In this document: one piece after another, positions 14,125 through 24,136 of the stretch
Position numbering within the stretch: the first letter of the stretch is position 1
How the letters are laid out: each line of letters starts with the position of its first letter
Source of the DNA: Symsagittifera roscoffensis
Taxonomy: Eukaryota; Xenacoelomorpha; Acoela; Convolutidae
Length of the DNA: 64,000 nt
Direction: 5' to 3'
Assembly (NCBI RefSeq): GCF_963678635.1
Contig: NC_087063.1
Location: 81,017,574-81,081,573 of the forward strand
Position numbers and translations under genes: made by a program
The notes under the pieces: model-generated
Database searches by the model: none
Seen by the model: the letters and a program-made list of their open reading frames with translations, nothing else
What the model was told of the DNA's origin: nothing

Positions 14125-15020
14125 CCCGGGCTGACCTCCATAAACCAAGAATGCTTATCTTACAATTCCATAAGCCGATTATGCTAATCATACAATACCA
14201 TATATCAAATGCATGGAAAAATTCTAATCATACAATTTTCATACAGTTTCAAAGATTCATTGAAAAAAATTCGAACGAGTTTCTGCGGCTATTTGAACCA
14301 AATAAAACATTCTTTCCATATATGAAAAATGTATGACTTGCATTTTTTTGATGGCGACAAAAAAAAATTCAAAATAAAAATTAAATTGCTCCAAAACATT
14401 TTTTGTGTTTTTTATTCACCCGAAATCGAATTTTGTGTTCAAACAAACGTTTTCCAAAAAAAATTGCATGCAAATGTTAATTGTTTGTCTGCATAACGTA
14501 GTCCTGGATACACAGAAGTAGAATTTTTATTCCGTTTCTCTGGATAATTTTTTCAAACTCCTAAAAACTCCTATTTTTTTTGTATTGCATGTTAATATAT
14601 GTCTTGATCAATGTATGATAAATTGAATCTTCTAACTTTAAAAAAAATCATCTCTGAAAAGTTTGCCAAATTTTAAAAGTTTGATTCTTCAGTATATGAT
14701 TTGTGAAAAGAACTGTTACACAATTCAGGTTGTTTCCAAGGTATTGTAAATGCCAGATGATCAACCCTTTGATGACTTTCGTTTTGATTAAGCCATGGGT
14801 TTCGTAACTTGTGCGCGGTTTTGGAGAAGTAAAACGCTTATAGTAACTTGGGGAAGTAAAAATGATTTAGTAACTTAAGATCGGTTTTGGTTAATGAAAA
14901 AATGCTTATCTTAGAGTTTTCTTAACATTTTTTGTGTATCTATGGAACTGTACAAAATTGTGTGACAAGCATTTTTTTATATGAAAGTTGTATTGTAGGA
15001 TACGCATTTTTGGTCAACCC
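14125..15020. mobile_element. ~0.9 kb non-autonomous TIR element, copy 1
   Basis: This segment aligns along its length with 29886-30785. Both copies start with a form of CCCGGGYTRACCTCC and end with GGTCAACCC, so the ends are inverted repeats of about 12 bp. Both contain repeated internal motifs of the kind AATGCTTATCATACAATTTT and GTATGACTKGCATTTTT, and both end with a GTAAATGC...GATGACTTTC-like tract. No coding sequence is preserved. I infer a non-autonomous DNA transposon (MITE-like); the target-site duplication is not clear. Confidence 0.6.
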
Positions 15021-15519
15021 ATATTACTAATGTTGTTTGAAAGTTGAAACATACCAGTAGTATATTTTGGAGCTAATTTCGGAGGTGGTTGGGGACCCCA
15101 TGTATTGATATAGATCGTAGGCAACAGGTCTCCAAGATACGTATTAAGATATAGAATATGATTTCCAATGTAGTAAATTGGGTTATAGGTTTCCGCGGGT
15201 ATTGAGATGTGCTATACCAAGATGGTAAGTGTCAGACGATAAGTTTCAAAAAAAAGTTGGCATTTTTTGTTTTCGGTCGAGATTGTCGAAACATACCAAA
15301 CTTTGGTTGCGACGGTCGAAATTCAAAGTGACTTCGACCCCGGTAGTAAGACAGTATTCCATATATTTCTGTCGTAGACTTACATCACTTTCTTTCCATA
15401 ACTTTCTTTCAAAATTAGAGAAAACTAGATAACTTTAATTACCCTTCGGAGACAAATGAGTATAACACGAGAGGATACTCATTATTCCAACAGTCGAAAA
15501 GCAGAGAAGCGATGGATGT
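15021..15519. other. AT-rich sequence without a recognisable gene
   Basis: I see no coding signature. A short stretch at 15270-15350 contains several GGTCGAAA/GACGGTCGAAATT words that resemble the satellite unit and could be a detached remnant. The open frame at 15229-15432 shows no domain. Confidence 0.5.
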
Positions 15520-16380
15520 TGTGCCCGAGTCGAGATTTTTCACCTAAATTGAAGCAAGTTTTGAGCGGTTTGAGCGGTTTTTTTTAGACAATTACGCTCA
15601 ATAACTTGCTTAAAAATGAGCGGTTTGAGCGGTTTTTGAACGGTTTATCTAAAAAAACCGCTCAAAAACCGTTCAAATCTTGCGCGGTTTTTTTGAGCGG
15701 TTTTTATTAGATAAACCGCTCAAAACCGTTCAATTCTTGCGCAGTTTTTGAGCGGTTTTTTCAGATAAACCGTTCAAAAACCGCTCAAACCGCTCATTTT
15801 TTAGCAAGATTTTGAGCGTAATTGTCTCAAAAAACCGCTCAAACCGCTCAAACCGCTCAAATCTTGGGATTTATGTGGAAACTGTATGACTAGCATTTTT
15901 TTTCATACCATTTTTTTTTACTATGAAGAGATAACAATTTCGATACCAAAACAACTATAAAATATCTTTGAAATTCGATTAAACTCATTTTGCAAAAATG
16001 TATGAAATTTGTATGACTAGCATTTTTCCATAGACTTGGTGTATGAAATCATATGATTAGCATTTTCGTTCTATGGCATCTTAGCGTCACATTACCTTTC
16101 CAGGCTTTTTTGTTGGTTTTAATCGGTTTTCTTTATAAGACCGCTCAAAAACCGCTTAAAAACCGCTCAAATCTTGCTTCATAAACCGTTCGAAAATCAC
16201 CGCAAGAAATGAGCAGTTTTTGAGTGGTTTTTAAGCAAGATCTGAGCGGTTTGAGCGGTTTTTCCAAAAAAAAACGCCCAAACCGCCCAAACCGCTCAAA
16301 CCGCTCAACTCTTGCTGGAAAACCGCTCAAACCGCTCATATCTTGAGCGGTTTTTGAGCGGGATCTCGACCCGTGTTGTA
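15520..16380. mobile_element. Fold-back element built of GAGCGGTTT words
   Basis: The segment is built from dozens of TTGAGCGGTTT words and their reverse complement AAACCGCTCAA. Bases from about 15546 to 15885 form one long inverted repeat with a centre near 15700-15720: arms share GAGCGGTTTGAGCGG, AGACAATTACGCTCAA and TTGAACGGTTTATCT. A second palindromic block lies at 16135-16370. The outer ends, CCCGAGTCGAGATTTTT near 15523 and ATCTCGACCCGTG near 16366, are inverted copies of each other. This is the architecture of a fold-back DNA transposon. The open frame at 16145-16417 (minus) is repeat-encoded and rejected. Confidence 0.7.
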
Positions 16381-16979
16381 ACCAGTCAGAACACTCGAAT
16401 TGGTCAGAATTGTTCAAAATTCAACACTAAACATCAAACAAACTGAAAAATTGACCGATGAAAAGTGTAGTATTGTGAACGGATAAAGACTGTTTAACGC
16501 AAGAAAACTGAAATTGAATGCATCAACTCTACCCTTCAGAAAAGTCAACCAATGATCAACACATGCATCGTTTTCAGAAGCAACCAGCTAACTCTCGAAT
16601 TTTGCTACTTTATCGCTGCCCGCACCTAGAAAAAAGAATCTAATTCAGATCAGAAATAATATATTTCAAATCTATATTTTAGATCTGAAAGTTGTTGTGA
16701 ACTGTTAAAAGAACGCTTGCATACTTTAAGAATGCGTAATTTTAGATCTCGTTTCAGGTCTGAAGTTTTGTGTTTTTTTTTCGGTTATTTCAGATCTGAA
16801 AAAATCTATTTCAAATATAACTTCAGAATGAAACTGAAATTTTTGGTATTTTAGGTACTTCTGTATTTTATAGCTTCTGCTAGCTACCAGCAAGAGCTTA
16901 GCAAAGTCTCTTATCGGGCATTGCTCAAAAATGTTTCTCAAATTATGAGGTAAACATCGGAATCACATAAGTAGCGCAT
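16381..16979. other. No gene; short AGATCTGAAA motifs
   Basis: The stretch is AT-rich. Several copies of TTCAGATCTGAAA-like words occur at 16640-16830, including a 14-bp perfect palindrome at 16788-16801. Nothing coding is evident, and the open frame at 16726-16941 (minus) has no recognisable feature. Confidence 0.4.
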
Positions 16980-17360
16980 GAAGTTTAGACGTTTAATGGG
17001 TTGATCGATGATTGATTGGCTTGATGGTTGGTTCCTTGGTTTGATGGATGGTTGGTTGGGTAGATTCATGGCTAAAAGGATTGGTGGCGCGATGGCTGGA
17101 TGGATAGCAGGACGGATGGATTAAGGGATGGTTGGATGGTTGGTTAGATTGATAGATTCTTAGATGGATGGACCGATCGATGAAGGATAGGCTTGATGAC
17201 TAGATGGATCGAATGTTTGATTGATGAATGGTTGATTAGATGGATGGATCGCTCGATAAGTGATAGGCTTGCTGAATGGTTGGTTGGATGTTTAATGATT
17301 AGTACGATTACTAGTTGAATAGTTGGGCTGCTAGACTTAATGCTAGCTAATTGAATGGGT
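16980..17360. repeat. Degenerate GATG/GGTT simple-sequence tract
   Basis: About 380 bp composed almost entirely of GATGGATGG, TTGGTTGG and GATCGATGA words on the plus strand. It is a degraded simple-sequence (cryptic microsatellite) tract with no fixed period. Confidence 0.75.
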
Positions 17361-18779
17361 CGCTAGCAGACTGAAAATATGAATCGATGGAGAAAAAAAA
17401 ACGGGCAAAATGTAAATCACAGGCCTAGTACCTCTCAAAAATTTTATTAGATGCATAGTTGATCTCTAATTAACTCCGTTTATTTTTTATATAACTATAA
17501 CTTTTTGTTTCAATTTATGAAACAAAAAGAGAAGATGCATTGCATAATCTGATAAGCTGTCATTAGATAAGATTTATCTAATCTTCCAAGGTTGAACTAA
17601 TTAGCCAGTATCACCTACGTTAATAAATTGCAGCTCTCTAATTGTTTTATCAGATTTTTAGCTGAAAACCAATTTGTAATTTTCCAGTAAGAGGAAGAAG
17701 CGCAGTAACTTTGTTTACTCAAGATATATTCACCGAAGGAATAATACTAGAAATTATATCAAATTTTAAATTAGTATCATAAAGTTATCTTAGCTTTTCG
17801 TTGCAGATTTCATTAATGCAATTTTCTGCAGTGTTTTCAAATTATTTTTTGATATTTTTTTGCAATTTTGAAGCTCTACTTAATAATCCTTTGGTTTTGT
17901 TACTATAATCTCTCAACCTTGAACAACTAGTTTACTGCTTTTTCAGAATCCCTTTTAAATTTTTTGACGAGTTTCTTTTTTCAAACCAATAGGATGATGA
18001 AACAACTCAATTGACGTTTCCAAATATTGTTAAACTATTTTTTCTTTTTTGTGATGGCACATACAAAGATGGCACATACAATAAAAGATGGCACATACAA
18101 AGTTTCAGAAACTGTTGTTATGAAATTGATATCACAGGATTTTGTGATTTTGATTTTTATTGCTCTTTCAGATATTTTCAAAGCCATACCTTTTTCTCCG
18201 TTTTTGAGGGCTCTTGTTCGTCTCCTGAGATAAAGTGGTCATTGTTTTCAACCGCTAACTTGAAAAGAAATATGTTTTAGAAAAACTAAAAAAATGATTT
18301 TGCAAAGTTTCAATTTTGTTCTCATTCTTTTTTTATTTTCGATTTTTTCAAAATCTCACTGGATTTTGACCGCTTTAAGCAATCAAAGCTTTGTAAAATT
18401 TTATTAAATAAACTTTGGCCATCCTAATTAGATATGATCACCGCTTTTTACTGGAAGTTCAATCTTTCGATAGATTTCACCAATAGAGCGTTCACAATTC
18501 AGTGAAATCATTTACTATTAGCAACAGTTATACTACGCTGCGAAAGTTGGCTTCGCTATTCTTCAAATCATATCATTCTTCTCTATTAACACCAAATAGT
18601 GTTTGAAGATTCAATAGTTCAATTGCACGAAAAAAAAGGCATAGGTAAGGAAGGTGTTGGTAATTTAAATTGTACCACTGCGCCATTTTAACACCTTCAT
18701 TTTGTATGTAAACTTCTTAATTAATTCAAATAGTTTCACTTATGTGGCAGTTTTATCTTTTTTCTACACCAGCCAGACC
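17361..18779. other. AT-rich sequence without a recognisable gene
   Basis: I see no conserved protein, RNA or repeat structure. A triple ATGGCACATACAA repeat occurs at 18053-18100 (period about 14-20 bp). The open frames at 18011-18280 and 18027-18233 span it and have no domain. Confidence 0.4.
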
Positions 18780-18930
18780 CTGTAATCATTAGTTGTATGC
18801 AGGATCATAAATTAGACATAGATGTCATTACATATAAAGAGGGGCCCATTAGATATCCGAAGGATCATTACTTTTAGGATTTTTAGTTATACAAAGAGGT
18901 CAATAGATATACATAGAGATCATAAGAGAT
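18780..18930. repeat. Degenerate GGATCATTA minisatellite, left of Polinton A
   Basis: Words such as GATCATAAATTAGACATA, GGATCATTACTT and ATATACATAGAGATCAT recur every ~25-30 bp. They resemble the better-preserved minisatellite at 23545-24125 on the other side of the Polinton-like block, in the same orientation. Confidence 0.5.
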
Positions 18931-19000
18931 GAGCAAAAATTGATACTACCATTTTTCGGCTGACAGTAAAAAAAAATTGAAAAAAAAATTATAAAAAAAC

Positions 19001-19200
19001 NNNNNNNNNNNNNNNNNNNNNNNNNNNNNNNNNNNNNNNNNNNNNNNNNNNNNNNNNNNNNNNNNNNNNNNNNNNNNNNNNNNNNNNNNNNNNNNNNNNN
19101 NNNNNNNNNNNNNNNNNNNNNNNNNNNNNNNNNNNNNNNNNNNNNNNNNNNNNNNNNNNNNNNNNNNNNNNNNNNNNNNNNNNNNNNNNNNNNNNNNNNN
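19001..19200. other. Assembly gap (200 N)
   Basis: Exactly 200 N, the typical size of a placeholder gap, so the true distance is unknown. The integrase reading frame begins abruptly at its right edge, so the N-terminal half of the integrase and the rest of the element could lie in the missing sequence. Confidence 1.
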
Positions 19201-19201
19201 T

Positions 19202-19750
19202 TGGGTTGACAAAGGCACCGAGTTCAAAGGAGAGTTCGAAAAGTTATTTACTAAACGAGAATTCATCAAATACAATACTCACAGTGAAAAAAAATCAGCG
19301 TTTGCCGAAAGAAACATTTGATCGCGGGAAAGTATTATCTACAAGTAATTAGAGTTTGAATGAACCTACAGTTATATTGAAAAATTACGAAGTTTTGTTC
19401 AAACGATTAACTCAAGCGTTACTAGAGTAACAAAATTGACTCCGAACAAGGTCACAAAAAACATTTACCTGCTTTAGTTTCATTAATTGCAAACAGTTCA
19501 TCGAAGTTGGTACAAAAACCAAAATTTTATGATGGTGACTGTGCGAATTGCGACAACTGACTTGCCTTTTAGAAAAGGTTACAATCAGATTTTTACAGAC
19601 GAAGTTTTTGAACTAGTTGCCATACTTACTGTAAACCCTCCAACATACAGTCTCATTGATGCAGAAAAGGAAGAAATCAGCGGAAAATTTTATGAAAAAA
19701 AACTTAGTTTAATTGGAAACAAAGCTGATTATAACGAAAATGGGCAGTGA
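19202..19750 (+). pseudogene. Polinton-type rve integrase, C-terminal half, broken
   Basis: The frame opens at the gap edge with WVDKGTEF, the second catalytic aspartate segment of the DDE integrase core. It is followed by YNTHSEKKSAFAERN, in which the glutamate of AER is the usual third catalytic residue. In-frame stops begin at 19319 and several more follow before 19487. From 19487 the same frame is open to the TGA at 19748 and carries the C-terminal chromo/SH3-like part typical of the F54H12.3 family (FRKGYNQIFTDEVFEL, NPPTYSLIDAE, GKFYEKKL). Known role: insertion of the linear element DNA into the host genome. The copy is inactive because of the stops, and its N-terminal part lies in the gap. 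It overlaps the next start codon (19740) by 11 bases. Confidence 0.8.
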
Positions 19751-20613
19751 TGAAATTACTGTACCTTTGATTTCAACAGCATCAATGGATTATTTCCCAG
19801 ACAACACTTTGGCCAGTTTTAGAAGTTTTTGTGAAGAAGAAATAGCTTTAGACGGAGATTGGAGAATTGCTCTCTCAGAAATAATTTTCCCCACAAAATT
19901 AAACAATGTTACTGATGAGGAATTTACGTACTTCAGAGCATCCAAAGTAGTAGCCAGTAAATACAACGCTGGCAATCTAAATACAATTTCCAGACCTTAC
20001 TATGGCAAAAAAAAATTCATGAAATCAGGAGAGAACACTTTTATAGAACAATTGATTAATGAGATTAAAACAAAACTCAAAGACAAAATTCATTTCGATG
20101 CAAGTCCTCAAGAAATCACGAATAGCATGAGCATTTGGATGAACGCAAATGAAGGAATCTCATTCCCAAGTCGCCAAATACCCAGTCTGTTAGGCTACAA
20201 GGCAAAGCTTGATGAGAACGGTGAATATCATATTGGTTACAAAATGGTACCCTCTTTCGATGCATCTTATGAGGGAAACAAACGAACTGTTCGAATCTCA
20301 TTTCCCATATGACTTATCAAGTGGGACAAGTCTAATTTTTGTCTATATTGACATTATTCATTACCAAACTGTTGGTGATGCAAAAGCCCCATTGCTACGC
20401 GTCATTGATTCAAAAAGACGCATCAAAAACGGTAGTGCCTGCAGCGTTGAACCTAATCATCGAAAAAACTTCACTAAATTAGCCTACAAAAAATTATTCA
20501 CTTCATCTGTACAATCAACATCGGTACAGTTGCGCACAGAAATTGGAAGACTAGTGTCCTTTGCAGGAACTGGTCAAGTTGTGTTGACTCTAAAACTCAA
20601 GCGCTTTGATTGA
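19740..20613 (+). pseudogene. Penton-like/minor structural protein of the Polinton block
   Basis: The start at 19740 (MGSDEITVPL) overlaps the integrase stop. The N-terminal part has the pattern SMDYFPDNTLASF then DGDWRIALSEIIFP and NNVTDEEF, which I recognise from conserved uncharacterised proteins of F54H12-type elements in Hydra and arthropods. The C-terminal part (FVYIDIIHYQTVGDAKAPLL, LRTEIGRLVSF, GTGQVVLTLKLKRF) belongs to the same family but lies in another frame. A frameshift near 20295-20312 separates them and the frame-0 part ends at 20312. Length about 290 codons in total. A role as the vertex or minor capsid (single jelly-roll penton) protein is inferred from its position in the capsid block and has not been shown. 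Confidence 0.65.
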
Positions 20614-20619
20614 AAACCA

Positions 20620-21025
20620 ATGGAACAATATTATGCAAAGCAAGCTTCACTTCCTCATTTCTCTGGACACCACCGACAGCGCTTTGGCTGCTGGTATTGG
20701 ACGTGTTGCTATACCGTTTGCAAGACGGGTTTTTCTGCTGCCAGCTGCAAAGAAACTGGGCAGAGAATTTTGGATGAGTGCAGCGCCAGAACTGATTGAT
20801 GTCGCTATGAAAAAGAAGTCTCCTAAACAAGCATTGAAAAACACTGTCACAAAAACTGCAAGAAAACAACTCGGTTGTGGCAGACGTCGTCGAAAGATAC
20901 CAATGAATGGATTACGAAGAAGAAGATCAGTAGGGGCTCGAAAAAGAAAAACAACTATTCGAAGAAAGACCAGACCAGTGAAAATTCGAGCTGATTTTTT
21001 CTCAAACATAAAAAATGATCGCTAA
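20620..21025 (+). pseudogene. Basic core protein, adenovirus pX/mu-like, one frameshift
   Basis: The start MEQYYAKQ at 20620 follows the upstream stop by six bases and matches the usual beginning of this family in related elements. Near 20685 the frame changes. From there to 21025 the frame carries a hydrophobic helix (ALAAGIGRVAIPFARRVFLL), a PAAKKLGREF segment and an arginine/lysine-rich tail (CGRRRRKIPMNGLRRRR, ARKRKTTIRRKTRP). In adenoviruses, small basic core proteins condense the genome and are processed by the viral protease. By analogy this would bind the packaged element DNA. The end overlaps the next start codon at 21015 by 11 bases, so translation was tightly packed. The single frameshift is the only defect seen. 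Confidence 0.65.
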
Positions 21026-22328
21026 TTTGTTACCCAATGAAGCTACCCACAGCTCTCTGGATTTGTTTGAAAAACAACCCCTTTTGATTACTTTTGAAAA
21101 CGCTTTCGATCAAAAAATTGGACCTGTCTATTCACATAATGACATAATGGACCAACGCTTGAATTTGAAATCACCGGTGACCATAATAATTTTGTTGACC
21201 TGCAAAAAAATTATTTGAAAATGCGATGCAAAGTAACTCACTCAAATGGAGCTGATCTGCGATACGACAACACTGATCCTACTGTGTCTGATTCACCGTT
21301 CCTCGTAAACAACTCCTTGTATTCCTTTTTCTCTGACTGTACCCTCTCTGCTAATGGACTCAAAATCTCAAATGCCAAGAGTAATTTTGCGCATAAAAGC
21401 TTTATTGGAACAGAATTTTCTAACAACAAAGGAGCCAAGGACTCATGGTTTAAGTGTCAGCGATATCGTTTTGAAAACAACCCCGCTGCAATAGATGCAG
21501 CTGATTTCACATCTCAACGAGAACTGGTCCTTGAATTGAGGGAATTTTGGTTCTATGGACCCGCTGGAGTTGATTTTTTCACATGTGACAAGCATTTGGT
21601 GAGCGGTGTTACCCTCAGATTTTCCTACAGACGTTCTCATGAAGACTTTCTCATTATATCTGAAGATGCTGCCAAGCATTATAAGTTGCAAATACTCATG
21701 GCCAACCTATATGTTAGAAAAATGACTGTGACCGACCATGTGCTCTGCCATTGAATCAACTTTGCTGAAAACTCCTGCGAACTACCCATGTCAAGAAGAA
21801 ATTACAAAATCATTTCTTGCAACAGCTGGTCAGCGCAGCTGGCAACAGGAAGATATTTTTGCTCGTGAACCGGTGAGCCAAATTATAATAGTATTGAACA
21901 CAAATAATGCATCTATAGGAACAAACCAAACGAATCCTTTTCATTATCAAAAGTTTGGATTGGAGCAAGTTACCTTGAGACGGAAAGGTTTACCAATAGC
22001 AAGTACACCAATTAGTACACAAGATCATAAGCGTCTCTTCTTCAACACACTATCAGCGCTTTGTTTGTTGCACTGCAGGCTGGGAATCACTCTGGATAAC
22101 TACCAACAGCACTTTTTTATGTGTTTCGATCTCACTAGCACACAGCAGGCAGCTGATGGCATCTTGCAAACAGAACTTACTAACTGCTCAGTTTCACTCG
22201 ATCTTCAATTCTCAAACGCTTTGGCAGCAAACCTGAAAACTTTTGTTTGGGGTATACGTTCATCGAATGTATTTATTACATCTGACCGTAAAGTTACAAA
22301 GAACGTCCTTCCAATTTCGACCGTCTGA
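21015..22328 (+). pseudogene. F54H12.2-like capsid protein, two frameshifts
   Basis: The frame starts at 21015 and passes through SLDLFEKQPLL and KIGPVYSHND. It then shifts near 21140-21145 into a frame containing LEFEITGDHNNFVDLQK, NSLYSFFSDCTLSANG and DSWFKC. It shifts back near 21740 to a frame with QRSWQQEDIFAREPV, ASTPISTQDHKRLF, FDLTSTQQAADGILQ and FITSDRKVTKN, stopping at 22326. All three parts match the C. elegans F54H12.2-type protein family in order, and together they would make about 435 codons. I infer this is the major, double-jelly-roll capsid protein, since it is the longest structural gene in the block and lies beside the protease. The fold is not demonstrable from sequence reading. 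The two frameshifts make this copy non-functional. Confidence 0.7.
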
Positions 22329-22330
22329 AA

Positions 22331-22776
22331 ATGGATGAAATCCAGTTGCAGCATCTCATTCAAAACTGTAAACATCTGAAATGTATGTTTCTTGGAGTAT
22401 TTGCAGCGGACAATTTTCCACCTCACATCCCAAATAATATCTTTATGATTTTGAACACTTCAAAATCAGATTCGCCGGGGACACAGTGGATTGTGATTTG
22501 CAACAGAAGAAATTTTTTATACTTCGCTGATCCTCTCGTTCTTCCTCTTTGGCAGTACACCAATCTATTTAAACGATTGAACGAGAAATTTCATCAGGTC
22601 AATATAGAATGACAAATTATCCCATGCAAGACTCAAACTCTACCATGTGCGGTTCTTTTTGCATTTATTTTGCACATTTGATTTATGATAAAAACTTTGA
22701 TGGTGATGCTTCTGATTCTGCTTACATAAATGATCATGTTTTGAAACGTTTTCTAACTCACATGCTTTCTCATTAA
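22331..22776 (+). pseudogene. Adenain-like cysteine protease, catalytic His lost and frameshifted
   Basis: The ATG at 22331 is two bases after the capsid stop. The frame has FLGVFAADNFPP, then SPGTQWIVICN, then FADPLVLP, the order seen in adenovirus-type maturation proteases (peptidase family C5). In the family the GTHW histidine is catalytic; here codon 22484-22486 is CAG, glutamine. The first frame ends at 22612. A second frame, open from an ATG at 22609 to 22776, carries MCGSFCIYF, the motif with the nucleophilic cysteine. Known role: cleavage of capsid and core precursors during virion maturation. The His-to-Gln change plus the frameshift near 22600 indicate a dead gene. About 145 codons in total, short for adenain but normal for these elements. 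Confidence 0.75.
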
Positions 22777-23544
22777 CTAACTATCTTAAATGGCTGTTTT
22801 GTACACTTTTCAATTTCAATTTAAACTCTACATTTTTTTAGTAATTGACATTTTTACTCAATTGCTAAATTAATAGCAATAATCTGAGAAGCTAGATTAC
22901 TATGAAAAAAATAAAAAATCGATCTATGGCGGGATATCACCAAAACCAGCAACTGAGGCCTCCTCTCAGTACATTTTACGGACGAGTTTCGAAACGCCGC
23001 CTTTAGGCTGAGAGTCGAGCGCCATGCGTTTTCCTCTGCTCGGACCCCAAGAAGTTTTATTCTATCTTAAATTTTATAGTAACAATTAGGTACAAGTTTT
23101 GACAATATTTCAATTCAAAAACGGATCAAAGATACACAATACTTGAATGTTTCCTAACCAATTTGCTTTTTCATTAAACTATTTTTTAATTCTACATGAC
23201 TGTTTTTGTTACATTTCAATCAATTTGTCAATGAAATTAAGTTTCCGATTTCCTTTACAATAATGATTCTATTTTGAAACGTTTTCTAACTCACATGCAT
23301 TTTCATTAGCTTTAAATGACACTTGTTTTAGAAAATTGTGTGTATAATTCAACCATTTCGTTTCATATCTAGTTTCACCAAGACCATAGAGTTTGTAGAA
23401 ACATTGAAAGATCCAAAGACCTTCAACAGCAAAACGCATTGAATAGTTTTAGTTCAATTGGAATTTAACATAGCTTGCCGAGCTATAGGTGGCGGGAAAA
23501 AATAACATATCGCCAGAACGATTTTGTTTTAACCAACACAACTT
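22777..23544. other. Non-coding right flank of Polinton A with a duplicated protease-tail remnant
   Basis: No gene is seen. TTTTGAAACGTTTTCTAACTCACATGC followed by TTTTCATTA recurs: it forms the protease C-terminus at 22738-22775 and reappears non-coding at 23272-23315, with a weaker third version near 23150-23190. This suggests decayed tandem duplication of the element's end. A GC-rich island lies at 22921-23054 and an E2F-like AGGTGGCGGGAAA at 23487-23499. Confidence 0.5.
22921..23054. other. GC-rich 134-bp island with small hairpins
   Basis: In strongly AT-rich surroundings this stretch has balanced base composition and potential stems: CTGAG...CTCAG around 22952-22968 and GCCTTTAGGC at about 23000-23010. 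I do not recognise it as a known RNA or as the edge of a known element. It could be an RNA gene, a regulatory segment or part of a terminal repeat. Confidence 0.3.
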
Positions 23545-24125
23545 TCGCATAAGGATCATTGCTATAAGAATTATACATAAGGATCATTAGGTATAAATAT
23601 TTTACATAGGGATCATTAGGTATAAATTTATACATAGTGATCATTAGATATAAATTGTTACATAGGGATCATTAGTTATAAGAATTATACATAGGGATCA
23701 TTAGGTATAATTTTTTTTTCATAGGGATCATTAGGTATAAATATTTTACATAGGGATCATTAGGTATAAATTTTTACATAGGGATCATTAGCTATAAAAA
23801 ATGATACATAGGGATAATTAGGTATAAAGTTTTTACATAGGGATCCTTAGGTATAAATTATTTTACATAGTTATCATTAAGTAAAAAAAATTGAAAAAAA
23901 TTTTGAAACAAAAATTGAAAAACAAATTTGAAAAAAAAACAATTTTTTTTGGAAAGTTTTTTACAAGGGATCATTAGCTATAAAAATTATACATAGGGAT
24001 CATTAGGTATAAATATTTTACAGAGGGATCGTTTGGTATAAATGTTTTACATAGGGATCATTAGGTATAAATATTTACATAGGGATCATTAGTTATAATT
24101 TATACCCAATGATCCATGTAGGGAT
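23545..24125. repeat. ~28-bp minisatellite, GGGATCATTAGGTATAA
   Basis: About 17 copies of a 28-29-bp unit (core ACATAGGGATCATTAGGTAT plus an A/T-rich filler) run from 23545 to 24125. They are interrupted at 23880-23960 by A/T homopolymer-like sequence. The array ends in an inverted copy (ATACCCAATGATCC) and a C-run at 24127-24136. It lies immediately right of the Polinton-like block; a degenerate relative lies to its left at 18780-18930. Confidence 0.85.
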
Positions 24126-24136
24126 CACCCCCCCCC

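Larger units (their letters stand above)
19201..22776 (+). mobile_element. Polinton/Maverick-like (adintovirus-like) element, capsid half
   Basis: Five genes lie in the same direction with overlaps or gaps of a few bases: integrase C-terminal half, penton-like structural protein, basic core protein, F54H12.2-like capsid protein and adenain-like protease. The gene content is that of Maverick/Polinton elements and adintoviruses, and the integrase and capsid resemble the C. elegans transposon-derived F54H12.3 and F54H12.2 proteins. Every gene has at least one frameshift or stop, so this is a relic. The polymerase and ATPase are not here; a complementary segment begins at 55951. I could not define terminal inverted repeats. 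Confidence 0.8.

Noticed and set aside
18946-19275. 109-residue open frame on the minus strand
   Set aside because: It spans the 200-N gap and is antisense to the integrase.
20597-21009. Minus-strand frames opposite the core protein gene
   Set aside because: They are antisense shadows of the basic core gene; the plus frame matches a known family in order and position.
19201-24125. Terminal inverted repeats of Polinton A
   Set aside because: The flanking minisatellites are in direct, not inverted, orientation, and no long inverted pair was found. The left end is cut by the gap.
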